Made by a program: the position numbers and the translations under genes
Shown here: in pieces, positions 16,594 to 23,367 of the stretch
Numbering within the stretch: the first letter of the stretch is position 1
Layout of the letters: the number at the start of each line of letters is the position of its first letter
The notes under the pieces: model-generated
Told to the model about the DNA's origin: nothing
The model's input: the letters and a program-made list of their open reading frames with translations, nothing else
Databases searched by the model: none
From: MADRE2 sp964397015
Lineage (GTDB): Bacteria; Desulfobacterota; Desulfobacteria; Desulfobacterales; Desulfobacteraceae
NCBI GenBank assembly: GCA_964397015.1
Contig: CAYNHL010000051.1
Coordinates: 1 to 23,641, forward strand
Direction of reading: 5' to 3'
DNA: 23,641 bases

Positions 16594-17850
16594 TTATATG
16601 AAATGGTCCACTGGAAAAATATGCCGGGTATAAATGCCGTTTTGAATGGATTTTACCATGATTTTTGATCCATCCGGGTTGATGACAGGATCGAACAGCA
16701 TATCGTATTTGTCGGCATATACTTTTCCGTTCACTGCCAGCTGATAGGCTCCGTTTTTCTCAAAACGTGCGGCCACAATTTTTCCACTCTCATCAATGGC
16801 AGGCCGCCACAGTTTGTCTGCCGACAGGTCCCAGGCCCTGTCATTGACAGCCAGTGTCCAGAAATTGTGATCCTTGAGGACCGCTACCAGTGTTTCGCCC
16901 TTTTGAGAAAAAACCAGGTCTGAAATCATTTCATCTGCATGGACCTGCCAGGTTTTATCATCTTTTGCCACGGTCCATTTTCCAAAGGAATCCGATACCA
17001 CGGCTGCAATACTGGAGTGATCCGGCGCGGCCGTCACCAGCCACAACTGCTCAAAAGCATGGGTCCAGAACTTTTCTGCATCCCTGTACAGCCACCATTT
17101 GCCACCTTCGCGTACAGGTGCCACCAAGGATGTACCGCCATTGATAAACAAGGGCTTCCATGCTGATTGAAATGTTTTATCCCACGGGGCATCTTTTTGA
17201 AAAATGTCATAGTCGGAACGGTTTTTTCTGAAAACATACGCCACATTTTTTCCGGAATCATCCAGGGCAATATCCCAGATATTCATGTGTTTTTCCGGCC
17301 GCACCGTCCCGTCGAGGGCCACGGAAAACAATCCTCTGGCAAACCCGTCTACATCTCCCTGGCCCATGGACACCACCTGCACCACGGCTGCCGTGGCCCC
17401 ACTGTCGTGCATTGTGGCGTGGTTGAGATTTTCGTACAGGGTTTCCCAGGGCTGGTCATTGACAACCATGCCGTATTCCCCGTCTGTCTGAACAGCCGCC
17501 CCGACTAACGATCCGTCGGCGGAACACTGCAGGGCCCAGATATAATCAAACCATGTTTCCCATGCAGACCCGTCAATACAGACCGTCCACTCTTCCTCCC
17601 TGGCCACCAGTGATGCAAGTCTTCCATCCGGCAGAAAAGACAGGGCCCATGCTTTTTCAACCGGTTCCTCCCATGGCTCGTCGTTTACACAGACACTGAA
17701 TTCTGCCTCGTCCAGGTTCACAATGGCAGCAATGTTTTTCCCGTCAGGGCTGACACAGGGTTCTTCCACCCAGTTAAAGCGGTCTTTCCATTCCTTGATC
17801 GGAATTTGTATTTTTTCTGTCTGCCAGTCCCACTCTGTCTTGTCATTCAT
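16594..17850 (-). CDS. tmcD: tryptophan-rich repeat protein of the Tmc complex (TmcD)
   Basis: A 418-aa protein with 23 tryptophans (5.5%), about four times the usual share; a tryptophan-rich fourth subunit is known from the purified Desulfovibrio complex. It is built of about eight to nine repeats of roughly 40 residues, each with a DG/SG turn, a VxVND-like strand and a W (NDEPW at 56-60, NDQPW at 131-135, KDAPW at 219-223, NDRAW at 336-340), which suggests a WD40/PD40-like beta propeller. No signal peptide or membrane helix is visible, so it is predicted to be cytosolic and may dock on TmcB. Its ATG overlaps the response-regulator stop (ATGA), with GGAG seven bases upstream. Its exact task in electron transfer is undescribed. 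Confidence 0.8.
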   Translation of the reverse strand: MNDKTEWDWQTEKIQIPIKEWKDRFNWVEEPCVSPDGKNIAAIVNLDEAEFSVCVNDEPWEEPVEKAWALSFLPDGRLASLVAREEEWTVCIDGSAWETWFDYIWALQCSADGSLVGAAVQTDGEYGMVVNDQPWETLYENLNHATMHDSGATAAVVQVVSMGQGDVDGFARGLFSVALDGTVRPEKHMNIWDIALDDSGKNVAYVFRKNRSDYDIFQKDAPWDKTFQSAWKPLFINGGTSLVAPVREGGKWWLYRDAEKFWTHAFEQLWLVTAAPDHSSIAAVVSDSFGKWTVAKDDKTWQVHADEMISDLVFSQKGETLVAVLKDHNFWTLAVNDRAWDLSADKLWRPAIDESGKIVAARFEKNGAYQLAVNGKVYADKYDMLFDPVINPDGSKIMVKSIQNGIYTRHIFPVDHFI

Positions 17851-18248
17851 TTTCCATCTCCGGATTTAGCATTATGGCCATACTCTTTTTTCAAATTAAA
17901 GAGTATTGTATCCAATGATGCTACACTTAACGGTTTTTCCAGTAACAAGTCAATACCCGATACCGAAATTTCTGCCATCAGTTCATCGGTAACAAGGGTG
18001 GTCATCAATATGCGGAAGATGCCGGGATTCAGTATTAACGCCCGGTTCAAAAGTTCCAAACCGTCCATGTCCGGCAGAAAATAATCCGACACCACCACCT
18101 GTACATCGTGTGTTTCAAGATAGGATAGCCCCTGAACCGCTGTTTCAAAAAACACGAACACCAACCTGGGATTATCGAGCAGTGTCTTCAGTGATTCTCG
18201 AACACACTTATTCTGATCAATCAGCATGACCTGCATGGCCGTTTCCAT
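17847..18248 (-). CDS. single-domain response regulator (receiver only)
   Basis: A 133-aa receiver domain. Phospho-acceptor Asp55 (VVSDYFLPDMDG), Asp11 of the acidic pocket, Thr83/84 and Lys105 are present; the second acidic residue of the usual DD pair is Gln12, which may lower Mg2+ affinity. There is no output domain, so it probably acts by protein-protein contact or as a phosphate relay. Its stop overlaps the tmcD start by 4 bp. It is the first gene after the sigma54-like promoter and belongs to the tmc operon. A downstream in-frame ATG (Met5) could also serve as the start. In Desulfovibrio vulgaris I recall regulator genes near the tmc genes, consistent with a conserved association. Confidence 0.85.
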   Translation of the reverse strand: METAMQVMLIDQNKCVRESLKTLLDNPRLVFVFFETAVQGLSYLETHDVQVVVSDYFLPDMDGLELLNRALILNPGIFRILMTTLVTDELMAEISVSGIDLLLEKPLSVASLDTILFNLKKEYGHNAKSGDGK

Positions 18249-18306
18249 TCTGCCTTGGCTTTATCGGCTTTGAATCCTTATGGTTTCATTACCGACAGCA
18301 ACCAAC

Positions 18307-18322
18307 AGCACAAATCATACCA
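18307..18322 (-). promoter_or_regulatory. candidate sigma54 (-24/-12) promoter of the tmc operon
   Basis: Read on the minus strand the sequence is TGGTATGATTTGTGCT. The invariant GG and GC are exactly 10 bases apart and TGG, A and G of the TGGCACG half plus TGC of the TTGC half match the consensus TGGCACGNNNNTTGCA. The predicted transcription start lies near 18297, about 50 nt before the regulator ATG (18248). An NtrC-type sigma54 activator gene lies directly upstream. This is the best match I found in the 230-bp gap. Confidence 0.6.
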
Positions 18323-18381
18323 GAGAAAGCGGAATACAAAAAACCGGAACCTTTGTATAATTTTCGTTGAATATCAAGGTG

Positions 18382-18392
18382 TTGAAATTCAA
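18382..18392. promoter_or_regulatory. TTGAA-A-TTCAA palindrome in the tmc upstream region
   Basis: Perfect 11-bp dyad, about 70 bp upstream of the sigma54-like promoter. A related looser dyad TTGA-ATA-TCAA lies at 18367-18377. Both share TTGA/TCAA half-sites with the larger dyad at 18447-18467. They could be weaker binding sites for the same activator. Confidence 0.3.
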
Positions 18393-18446
18393 TGCATGCG
18401 GACATCAGGCTGTTACAGTTCATTTAAGATAGTTCATATTCAGTTT

Positions 18447-18467
18447 TTTCAAACATTGTGTTTGAAA
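18447..18467. promoter_or_regulatory. 21-bp dyad, candidate enhancer (UAS) for the sigma54 activator
   Basis: TTTCAAACA and TGTTTGAAA form a perfect 9-bp inverted repeat around a TTG centre, just after the stop of the NtrC-type gene. It sits about 140 bp upstream of the -24/-12 promoter, the usual range for an enhancer-binding protein site. It lacks a T-run on either side that would make it a clear terminator. Confidence 0.45.
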
Positions 18468-18478
18468 TAATTAGATTT

Positions 18479-19915
18479 TTAGAATTTTTTAGAATCTGCA
18501 TCATCCCGGTTTGATGACGTCTGTTTTTTTTTATGTTTTTTCCACCGGTAGCGAAAAGTATGATGGTTCAACGACAAGAGCCTGGCAGCCCTGCTTTCGT
18601 TCCCGCCACTCATTTCAAGGGCTTTTTCCATATACTTTTTTTCCATGGCACAAAGCACGGTTTCCAGGTTGATGCCTTCCTGAGTCAAAGTCACCTGGTC
18701 CGGGTTTTCAACACCTGCTGCAGGAACAAAATCAACAGGTGAAGTATCCTTGAACCCGAGGTCCTCTGACTGAAGCTCATCTTCTTTTGCAACCAGTACA
18801 GCTCTTTCGATTATATTTTTCAATTCCCGCACATTGCCGGTGAATAGATGACCGCACAGTACAGCCATAGCGTTTTTTGAAATCCCGGTCAGATGTTTAC
18901 CGAACTTAATATTGAATTCATATAAAAAATACTTGGCAAGCGATATGATGTCCTCTTTGCGGTCGTTCAATGCCGGAATTTTGGCCTTGACTACACAAAG
19001 CCTGAAAAAAAGATCCTTTCGAAACAACCCCTTTTCTATCAATACATCGAGATTTTTATTGGTTGCCGATACAACGCGGGTTTTGACCAGGTACTGCCTC
19101 GTTCCCCCGACCTTGTAAAATTCACCGCTTTCAAGAAACCTGAGCAGCTTGGCCTGGCCGGCCAGACTGAGATCCGCAACTTCATCCAAAAAAAGGGTGC
19201 CGCCGGCCGCAGCTTCAATAAAACCTTTTTTCCCCTTTTTCCTGGCACCGCTGAACGCTCCTTCTTCATATCCGAACAATTCGCTTTCAATCAGCTCTTC
19301 CGGGATAGCCGAGCAGTTGACCGCCACAAAAGGCCCCTGGAAAACCGGGCTGCGGGCATGTATGGCTTTTGCAATCAATTCCTTTCCCGTACCTGTTTCA
19401 CCAAAAATCATGATGGGTGTGTCCGGACTTTTGGATACCATATTGATAAAATCCATCGTGTTTTCAATGTGTTTGCTTTCACCAATAAAACAGGGATGGT
19501 GTTCGTTTACATATTTTTCCTGGAGAATTCTCACTTCCTTTCTCAATGCAATGGAAGATATGGCTTTTTCCAGGGTAAGTTCCAGAAGATCCAGGTTTAT
19601 CGGTTTCAAAACAAAATCAAAGGCCCCGAATTTCATGGATTCTATGACCAGATTGATATCTTCATAGGCAGTCACCATAATAACGGGGATCTCGGGCATC
19701 TGTTCCTTTACAAGACCGAGCACTTCTATTCCCCCGATACCGGGAAGACCGATATCCAGGAGGATGATATCCGGAACATCCTGGGCCAGGGCGGCCAGAA
19801 AATTCTCTCCGTCCCCGAATCCCTTGATGTCATAGATATCGGACAGGGTCAGTTCCAGAGAATCCCTGATGAATTCCTCATCATCCACTATCCATATGCT
19901 GTATTGAATGCTCAT
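18479..19915 (-). CDS. sigma54-dependent NtrC-type response regulator
   Basis: A 478-aa enhancer-binding transcription factor. The receiver domain (1-120) has Asp11/Asp12, phospho-acceptor Asp54, Thr82 and Lys104. The AAA+ sigma54-interaction domain (about 145-370) has Walker A GETGTGKE (172-179), Walker B LFLDE (241-245) and the sigma54-contacting loop as GAFSGA (219-224) instead of the usual GAFTGA. A Fis-type helix-turn-helix (about 425-465, SGGNESRAARLL) closes the protein. It is translated from an ATG overlapping the kinase stop (ATGA), so kinase and regulator form one module. The likely target is the promoter at 18307-18322 in front of the tmc genes; this is inference from position. Confidence 0.92.
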   Translation of the reverse strand: MSIQYSIWIVDDEEFIRDSLELTLSDIYDIKGFGDGENFLAALAQDVPDIILLDIGLPGIGGIEVLGLVKEQMPEIPVIMVTAYEDINLVIESMKFGAFDFVLKPINLDLLELTLEKAISSIALRKEVRILQEKYVNEHHPCFIGESKHIENTMDFINMVSKSPDTPIMIFGETGTGKELIAKAIHARSPVFQGPFVAVNCSAIPEELIESELFGYEEGAFSGARKKGKKGFIEAAAGGTLFLDEVADLSLAGQAKLLRFLESGEFYKVGGTRQYLVKTRVVSATNKNLDVLIEKGLFRKDLFFRLCVVKAKIPALNDRKEDIISLAKYFLYEFNIKFGKHLTGISKNAMAVLCGHLFTGNVRELKNIIERAVLVAKEDELQSEDLGFKDTSPVDFVPAAGVENPDQVTLTQEGINLETVLCAMEKKYMEKALEMSGGNESRAARLLSLNHHTFRYRWKKHKKKQTSSNRDDADSKKF

Positions 19916-21573
19916 ACCTGTCCGCCTTTTTCCAGGGGCAGTTCAATCAGAAATTCAACACCGCAGGGATTGCGGGATTTGAGTTTCAAGGACCCGCCGT
20001 GGTCGGTGATGACCCGGTGACAGATACTCAATCCGATCCCGGAGCTGTTGGCCTTGGTGGTATAAAACGGGTCGAACACCCTCGAATGTATGGCCTGTGG
20101 TATACCGGGACCTGTGTCCTTGATGGATATCAGCATTGAATTCCTTTTGGAACGGGTTTTAAGCTCTATACTCTTTTCTCCGCTGAAGTCTTTCATGGCT
20201 TCTACGGCGTTGGTTATAATATTCAGTATGACCTGTTCTATCAAATGGGGTTCAGCCCAGCAATCCGGAAGTGTTCCATCCAGGTCCTGCACAAAGCGGA
20301 TTCCGTTTCTGCGCAGGGTCACTGATGTCAACTGGGCTACGTCATCGATATACTCATTGAGATTGACCATGACAAACCGGGGGTTGCCTGGCTTGGAAAA
20401 GTCCATTACGCGCCGGACAATGGATTCAACCTTGTGGGAGGCCATTTCGATTTTATCTATGATATCGACTGTGTCACCTGAATTATCCATGGACATGCAT
20501 CTTTTTTTCAATGCCTTCAGGTATATGTTGATCCCGGACAGCGGGTTCCTGATTTCATGGGCCATCCCGGCGGTCACACGGCCCAGTGATGCCATTTTAT
20601 CCTGAATCTGAAGAAATTTTTCCACTTCTTTTGAATTCGTTGTATCCATCATGTTCACAAGAACCGACTCAACTCCAAGGTAGTCAATCAGCCTTGCACT
20701 AAGCAGCGCCCACCGGAGGCGAAAATCACTTTTGCTTTCACCGGCTGGATGATACCTGAAATCCATCATTACATGGTCTTTGTTTTTATCCAACAGATCA
20801 TGGTAGGCCTTTTTCACAGCCTCTTTGTCTTCTGAATAGACAAACGGAAAATCCGGGGGTTTGAATACCTGTTTCAAGTAGCGGTGCTCTGGTCTGCGGC
20901 CGGTATTATAATACAGGATCTCGTCTTTAAGGGCAATGACTATGCAGTTCAGGGAGTTTTCCACCAGGGCCTTGAAACGAGCATTGCTGTCTGATTTATA
21001 TTGTTCGGCAGCGCGCCGTTTTTTTTCAAGATCGATCCGGTAAAGTCCTAAAGCTATATCATTGGCAATTTCCTGCACTATTATTTTTTCGAACGGATCC
21101 AGGGAAAGCTTTCTTGGAATGTACAGGACCATGAATCCATAGGTTTTTTGATCATGGACAAGCCGTGCGGCAAGCACACCCCGGCGAACATCAGGTTCGG
21201 ACAATACGCAGTTCAGGCAGAGGTCGTGGGGATCGGCCGTGCTGAAAAGCTTGTCAGATACCATCAGCTTATTAATGCAACGGGGAATGTTTCCGGATTC
21301 CACCTGCCGGCGCAGTATACCAAATTGCCTGAGAAGCCCGGCATGAACCATGTGAGAAATGGTGCCGCCCTCATCAGCCAGGCAGATCCAGGCATTGTAA
21401 TATCCCCTGTTTTCCACCAGTATGTCACAAGCCGACTGAATCAACACGATTGGATCGTTTTCAGTGATGAGAATCTTGCCGATCCGTCGAAGGGCAAGCA
21501 GGACCCGGTTCAGGTGCTCAATCTGTTCAACGCTGGAATTGTTACCAAGATCCTGTTTCATTCTCTGTGTCAT
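19912..21573 (-). CDS. cytosolic GAF-PAS sensor histidine kinase
   Basis: It phosphorylates the adjacent NtrC-type regulator. Numbered from the ATG at 21573 (553 aa): a GAF-like sensor domain (about 20-185), a PAS-like domain (about 190-315), HisKA with His339 (GMAHEIRNPLSG), and an HATPase with the N box around Asn455 (NIITNAVEAM), G1 DTGPGIP (486-492) and G2 SSGIGLS (510-516). No membrane segments or signal peptide are present, so it must sense an internal signal. The GAF domain has three cysteines, C99 (IPRC) and C119/C122 (CLNC), which could bind a metal or Fe-S cluster or react to redox state. The frame is also open to a TTG at 21588 (five more residues); no Shine-Dalgarno is convincing for either start. 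It overlaps the regulator gene by 4 bp. Confidence 0.9.
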   Translation of the reverse strand: MTQRMKQDLGNNSSVEQIEHLNRVLLALRRIGKILITENDPIVLIQSACDILVENRGYYNAWICLADEGGTISHMVHAGLLRQFGILRRQVESGNIPRCINKLMVSDKLFSTADPHDLCLNCVLSEPDVRRGVLAARLVHDQKTYGFMVLYIPRKLSLDPFEKIIVQEIANDIALGLYRIDLEKKRRAAEQYKSDSNARFKALVENSLNCIVIALKDEILYYNTGRRPEHRYLKQVFKPPDFPFVYSEDKEAVKKAYHDLLDKNKDHVMMDFRYHPAGESKSDFRLRWALLSARLIDYLGVESVLVNMMDTTNSKEVEKFLQIQDKMASLGRVTAGMAHEIRNPLSGINIYLKALKKRCMSMDNSGDTVDIIDKIEMASHKVESIVRRVMDFSKPGNPRFVMVNLNEYIDDVAQLTSVTLRRNGIRFVQDLDGTLPDCWAEPHLIEQVILNIITNAVEAMKDFSGEKSIELKTRSKRNSMLISIKDTGPGIPQAIHSRVFDPFYTTKANSSGIGLSICHRVITDHGGSLKLKSRNPCGVEFLIELPLEKGGQV

Positions 21574-21683
21574 TGACGTTTTTTTCAAGACTTTAAATAC
21601 GGTACCTTCTAATTAGATAGTCGCAACAGAAAAAGCAAGGATTAGTTTGTCTCTGGATTATCAAAAAAGAATGAAACAGGGAA

Positions 21684-21711
21684 GCTGCCGGGAAAAAATT
21701 TTCCCGGCAGC
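21684..21711 (-). terminator. hairpin terminator after the small membrane-protein gene
   Basis: A nearly continuous palindrome, GCTGCCGGGAAAA / TTTTCCCGGCAGC with two bases between the arms, starts 19 bp after the stop at 21730. On the minus strand it is followed by TTCCCTGTTTCATTCTTTTTT, a weak U-rich tail. It separates this gene from the histidine kinase module. Confidence 0.6.
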
Positions 21712-21729
21712 GGTATGCAGGCAAGGTGG

Positions 21730-22038
21730 TCAGTATTTTATCAATACGCCTGCAATACAGGTAATTCGTTTTCTTTCAGGTGAACGCATTGAAAGTTCAG
21801 GCTTTGGATGCATATTTTCACTGAATTTGGGTCGACCGGGCAGTGCAGACACATTTTCCAGGCGGCATGCCCCCCTGGCAACCATGGCACTGCCTGCAAT
21901 GAAAAGACCTAAACCCGCCAGGTTCAGCCAGGGCATGAAATGGCTGTCACTCCCGGCCACCAGCAGTCCCGATACCCAGATTGCGGCGCCGGCGCCGGTC
22001 AATGCGTGACTTTTCAATTTATGTATATTCACTTGCAT
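21730..22038 (-). CDS. small two-helix membrane protein of unknown function
   Basis: A 102-aa protein. Two hydrophobic helices are readable: GAGAAIWVSGLLVAGSD (about 15-31) and WLNLAGLGLFIAGSAMVARGA (about 37-57). A charged, Pro- and Lys-rich soluble tail of about 45 residues follows, ending in VLIKY. The frame is open to 22071, but the ATG at 22038 has an excellent Shine-Dalgarno (AAGGAG, six bases upstream), so it is chosen. No family was recognised. It lies 69 bp after the S24 repressor gene and ends at a hairpin terminator. A TTGTTGCATT site shared with the repressor promoter region suggests it may be a target of that regulator. Confidence 0.65.
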   Translation of the reverse strand: MQVNIHKLKSHALTGAGAAIWVSGLLVAGSDSHFMPWLNLAGLGLFIAGSAMVARGACRLENVSALPGRPKFSENMHPKPELSMRSPERKRITCIAGVLIKY

Positions 22039-22065
22039 GGTATCTCCTTTCTTTTTTATTTTATT

Positions 22066-22082
22066 CAACAACTTGTTGCATT
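22066..22082. promoter_or_regulatory. candidate operator: CAACAA-C-TTGTTG dyad upstream of the membrane-protein gene
   Basis: A perfect 13-bp dyad (22066-22078) lies 28-40 nt before the ATG at 22038. Its right half, extended to TTGTTGCATT (22073-22082), occurs in inverted orientation at 22827-22836, in front of the S24 repressor gene. A two-site match of 10 bp in AT-rich DNA is suggestive only. Confidence 0.35.
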
Positions 22083-22107
22083 AATTAAACACGCCGTACA
22101 AAAAAAA

Positions 22108-22758
22108 TCAGCGGTACTCTCTGCAGCTCCAGATAATCTTTCCTATGATTCTAACTTTTTGAGCATCATCCTTTTCAAGGTAAATCGGCTGGTAATCACG
22201 GTTATCGCTGCACAAAACCAGCTTGTCCGGATGTTTTTCCAGGCGCTTGACCAAAATGGTGTCTTCCACGCCGACAGCATAAATTGCGCCGGCGATTATT
22301 TCTTTTCTTGACTGATCGATTAAAACGGTATCGCCTTCCCGGATAACCGGCTCCATGCTCTGGCCGAAGACTTCCATGGCCACCATTCCGGCGGAAGAAC
22401 CTTTTTTTGAAAGCCAGGAGGACTGAAAGGCGAGATGCCCGATAACTCCTTCGCCTACATCAAACGAGCCGGTACCCGCAGAAAGCCTGGCCTCGACGAC
22501 AGGGATGCTGGTAATGGATTCTTCTGTTTCATGTCCTTCTGAAAACATACTGCCGACACCAGTTTCGATCCACCTGGGACTGAAGCCGAATTTGCGGTAA
22601 AGTTTTAAAACCCACTTGTCCGGAACCTGATTTTTATGACGGGCATGGGTAATACCAGACCGGTTTATCCCCAGGGCATCCGCCAGCTCAGCCTGGGAAC
22701 TGATCCCGGTTTTTTCCATTATTCGAAAAATCAATTGATCCACTTTATTGGCTGACAT
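22108..22758 (-). CDS. CI/LexA-like transcriptional repressor with S24 peptidase domain
   Basis: A 216-aa regulator. The N-terminus is a phage-CI-type helix-turn-helix (QAELADALGINRSGITHARH, about 22-41) plus the typical WVLKLYRKFGFSPRWIETG segment. A linker follows, then an S24 fold with Ser134 (GQSMEPVIREGD) and Lys171 (ILVKRLEK) as the catalytic dyad. Ala94-Gly95 in RLSAGTG is the probable self-cleavage site. All the elements for RecA-stimulated autocleavage are present, so it may respond to DNA damage. No integrase, excisionase or structural phage gene is seen nearby. The start has AGGA eight bases upstream. Confidence 0.85.
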   Translation of the reverse strand: MSANKVDQLIFRIMEKTGISSQAELADALGINRSGITHARHKNQVPDKWVLKLYRKFGFSPRWIETGVGSMFSEGHETEESITSIPVVEARLSAGTGSFDVGEGVIGHLAFQSSWLSKKGSSAGMVAMEVFGQSMEPVIREGDTVLIDQSRKEIIAGAIYAVGVEDTILVKRLEKHPDKLVLCSDNRDYQPIYLEKDDAQKVRIIGKIIWSCREYR

Positions 22759-22822
22759 GGGCGTTATCCTAAATTCAATACCTGTTTATGCATCACTAGA
22801 ATTCTTTTTCCCATGGATGATT

Positions 22823-22855
22823 AAAAAATGCAACAAAAAAATGCATGTTCTGTTG
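22823..22855. promoter_or_regulatory. repeat-rich upstream region of the S24 repressor gene (candidate operator)
   Basis: AAAAAATGCA occurs twice with a 13-bp step (22823-22832 and 22836-22845). CAACA (22831-22835) and TGTTG (22851-22855) form an inverted repeat. AATGCAACAA (22827-22836) is the reverse complement of the site before the membrane-protein gene. Autoregulation by the repressor would fit. The region is very AT-rich, so some of this may be chance. Confidence 0.35.
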
Positions 22856-22876
22856 TTTTTTTAAAAAACACCATTC

Positions 22877-23284
22877 TTACAGGTCCAGCGACATGATAAC
22901 CATGCCGGATTCCCTGCTGAAATCAGCGATCATTTCCACGGTAACCCTGTCTCCCATCAGCCGGTTCAATCTTGGTGCAGTGAATCCGAACCGGATACCC
23001 CCTGATTCCATCCTGTTTCCTGAATGAACCGGGATATCCAAAGATCTGAAGGCCACGGCCTGTTTTTTCATATCGAAACCCGAAGGCGCAAGGATATCAA
23101 AGCTTGCAGCCCTGACCGCCTGGTTCGCCGCCTGTACAATCCGTTGATTCACCCCGGTCTGAAGCGATTGCTCTCCTGTGATATCCTCTGCCAGAACAAC
23201 TGCTGCCATGACAGCCAGTCCCATTGTCACGGCAAAGACTGTCAAAACACCCTGCCTTAAACGTGATGCAATGAAATCCCCCAT
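22877..23284 (-). CDS. exported protein of unknown function
   Basis: A 135-aa protein with an N-terminal signal peptide or anchor (basic SRLRQG, then hydrophobic VLTVFAVTMGLAVMAAVVLA, possible cleavage before ED at about 32/33). The mature part is about 100 residues, mixed alpha/beta, without cysteine, and was not recognised. The frame is open to 23329, but the ATG at 23284 is preferred because AAGGAG lies six bases upstream and it places the signal peptide correctly. It is followed after 118 bp by the S24 repressor gene and preceded by a region with repeated TTATCGATA sites. A periplasmic location is likely. Confidence 0.6.
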   Translation of the reverse strand: MGDFIASRLRQGVLTVFAVTMGLAVMAAVVLAEDITGEQSLQTGVNQRIVQAANQAVRAASFDILAPSGFDMKKQAVAFRSLDIPVHSGNRMESGGIRFGFTAPRLNRLMGDRVTVEMIADFSRESGMVIMSLDL

Positions 23285-23301
23285 GACTTTCTCCTTAGAT
23301 A

Positions 23302-23367
23302 TTATCGATAAAGTTTTTTTGATCGTCATTCAATGTAACAGCAATAATCATGCAAACCTTATCGATA
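23302..23367. repeat. two copies of TTATCGATA in the leader of the exported-protein gene
   Basis: TTATCGATAA (23302-23311, itself a perfect palindrome) and TTATCGATA (23359-23367) lie 18 and 75 bp upstream of the ATG at 23284. Such paired dyads can be regulator sites. No clear -35/-10 pair was found between them. Confidence 0.35.

Noticed and set aside
21574..21660. Promoter for the histidine kinase gene
   Set aside because: Several weak -35/-10 combinations (for example TTGCTT with TAATTA) can be drawn, but none scores better than expected in AT-rich DNA.
22108..22758. Prophage suggested by the CI-like repressor
   Set aside because: No integrase, Cro, replication or structural phage genes, or attachment repeats, are visible in the window; such repressors also occur as chromosomal regulators.
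22855..22869. GTTTTTT-T-AAAAAAC palindrome as a terminator of the exported-protein gene
   Set aside because: The stem is almost all A-T and would be unstable; it is probably chance in an AT-rich gap.
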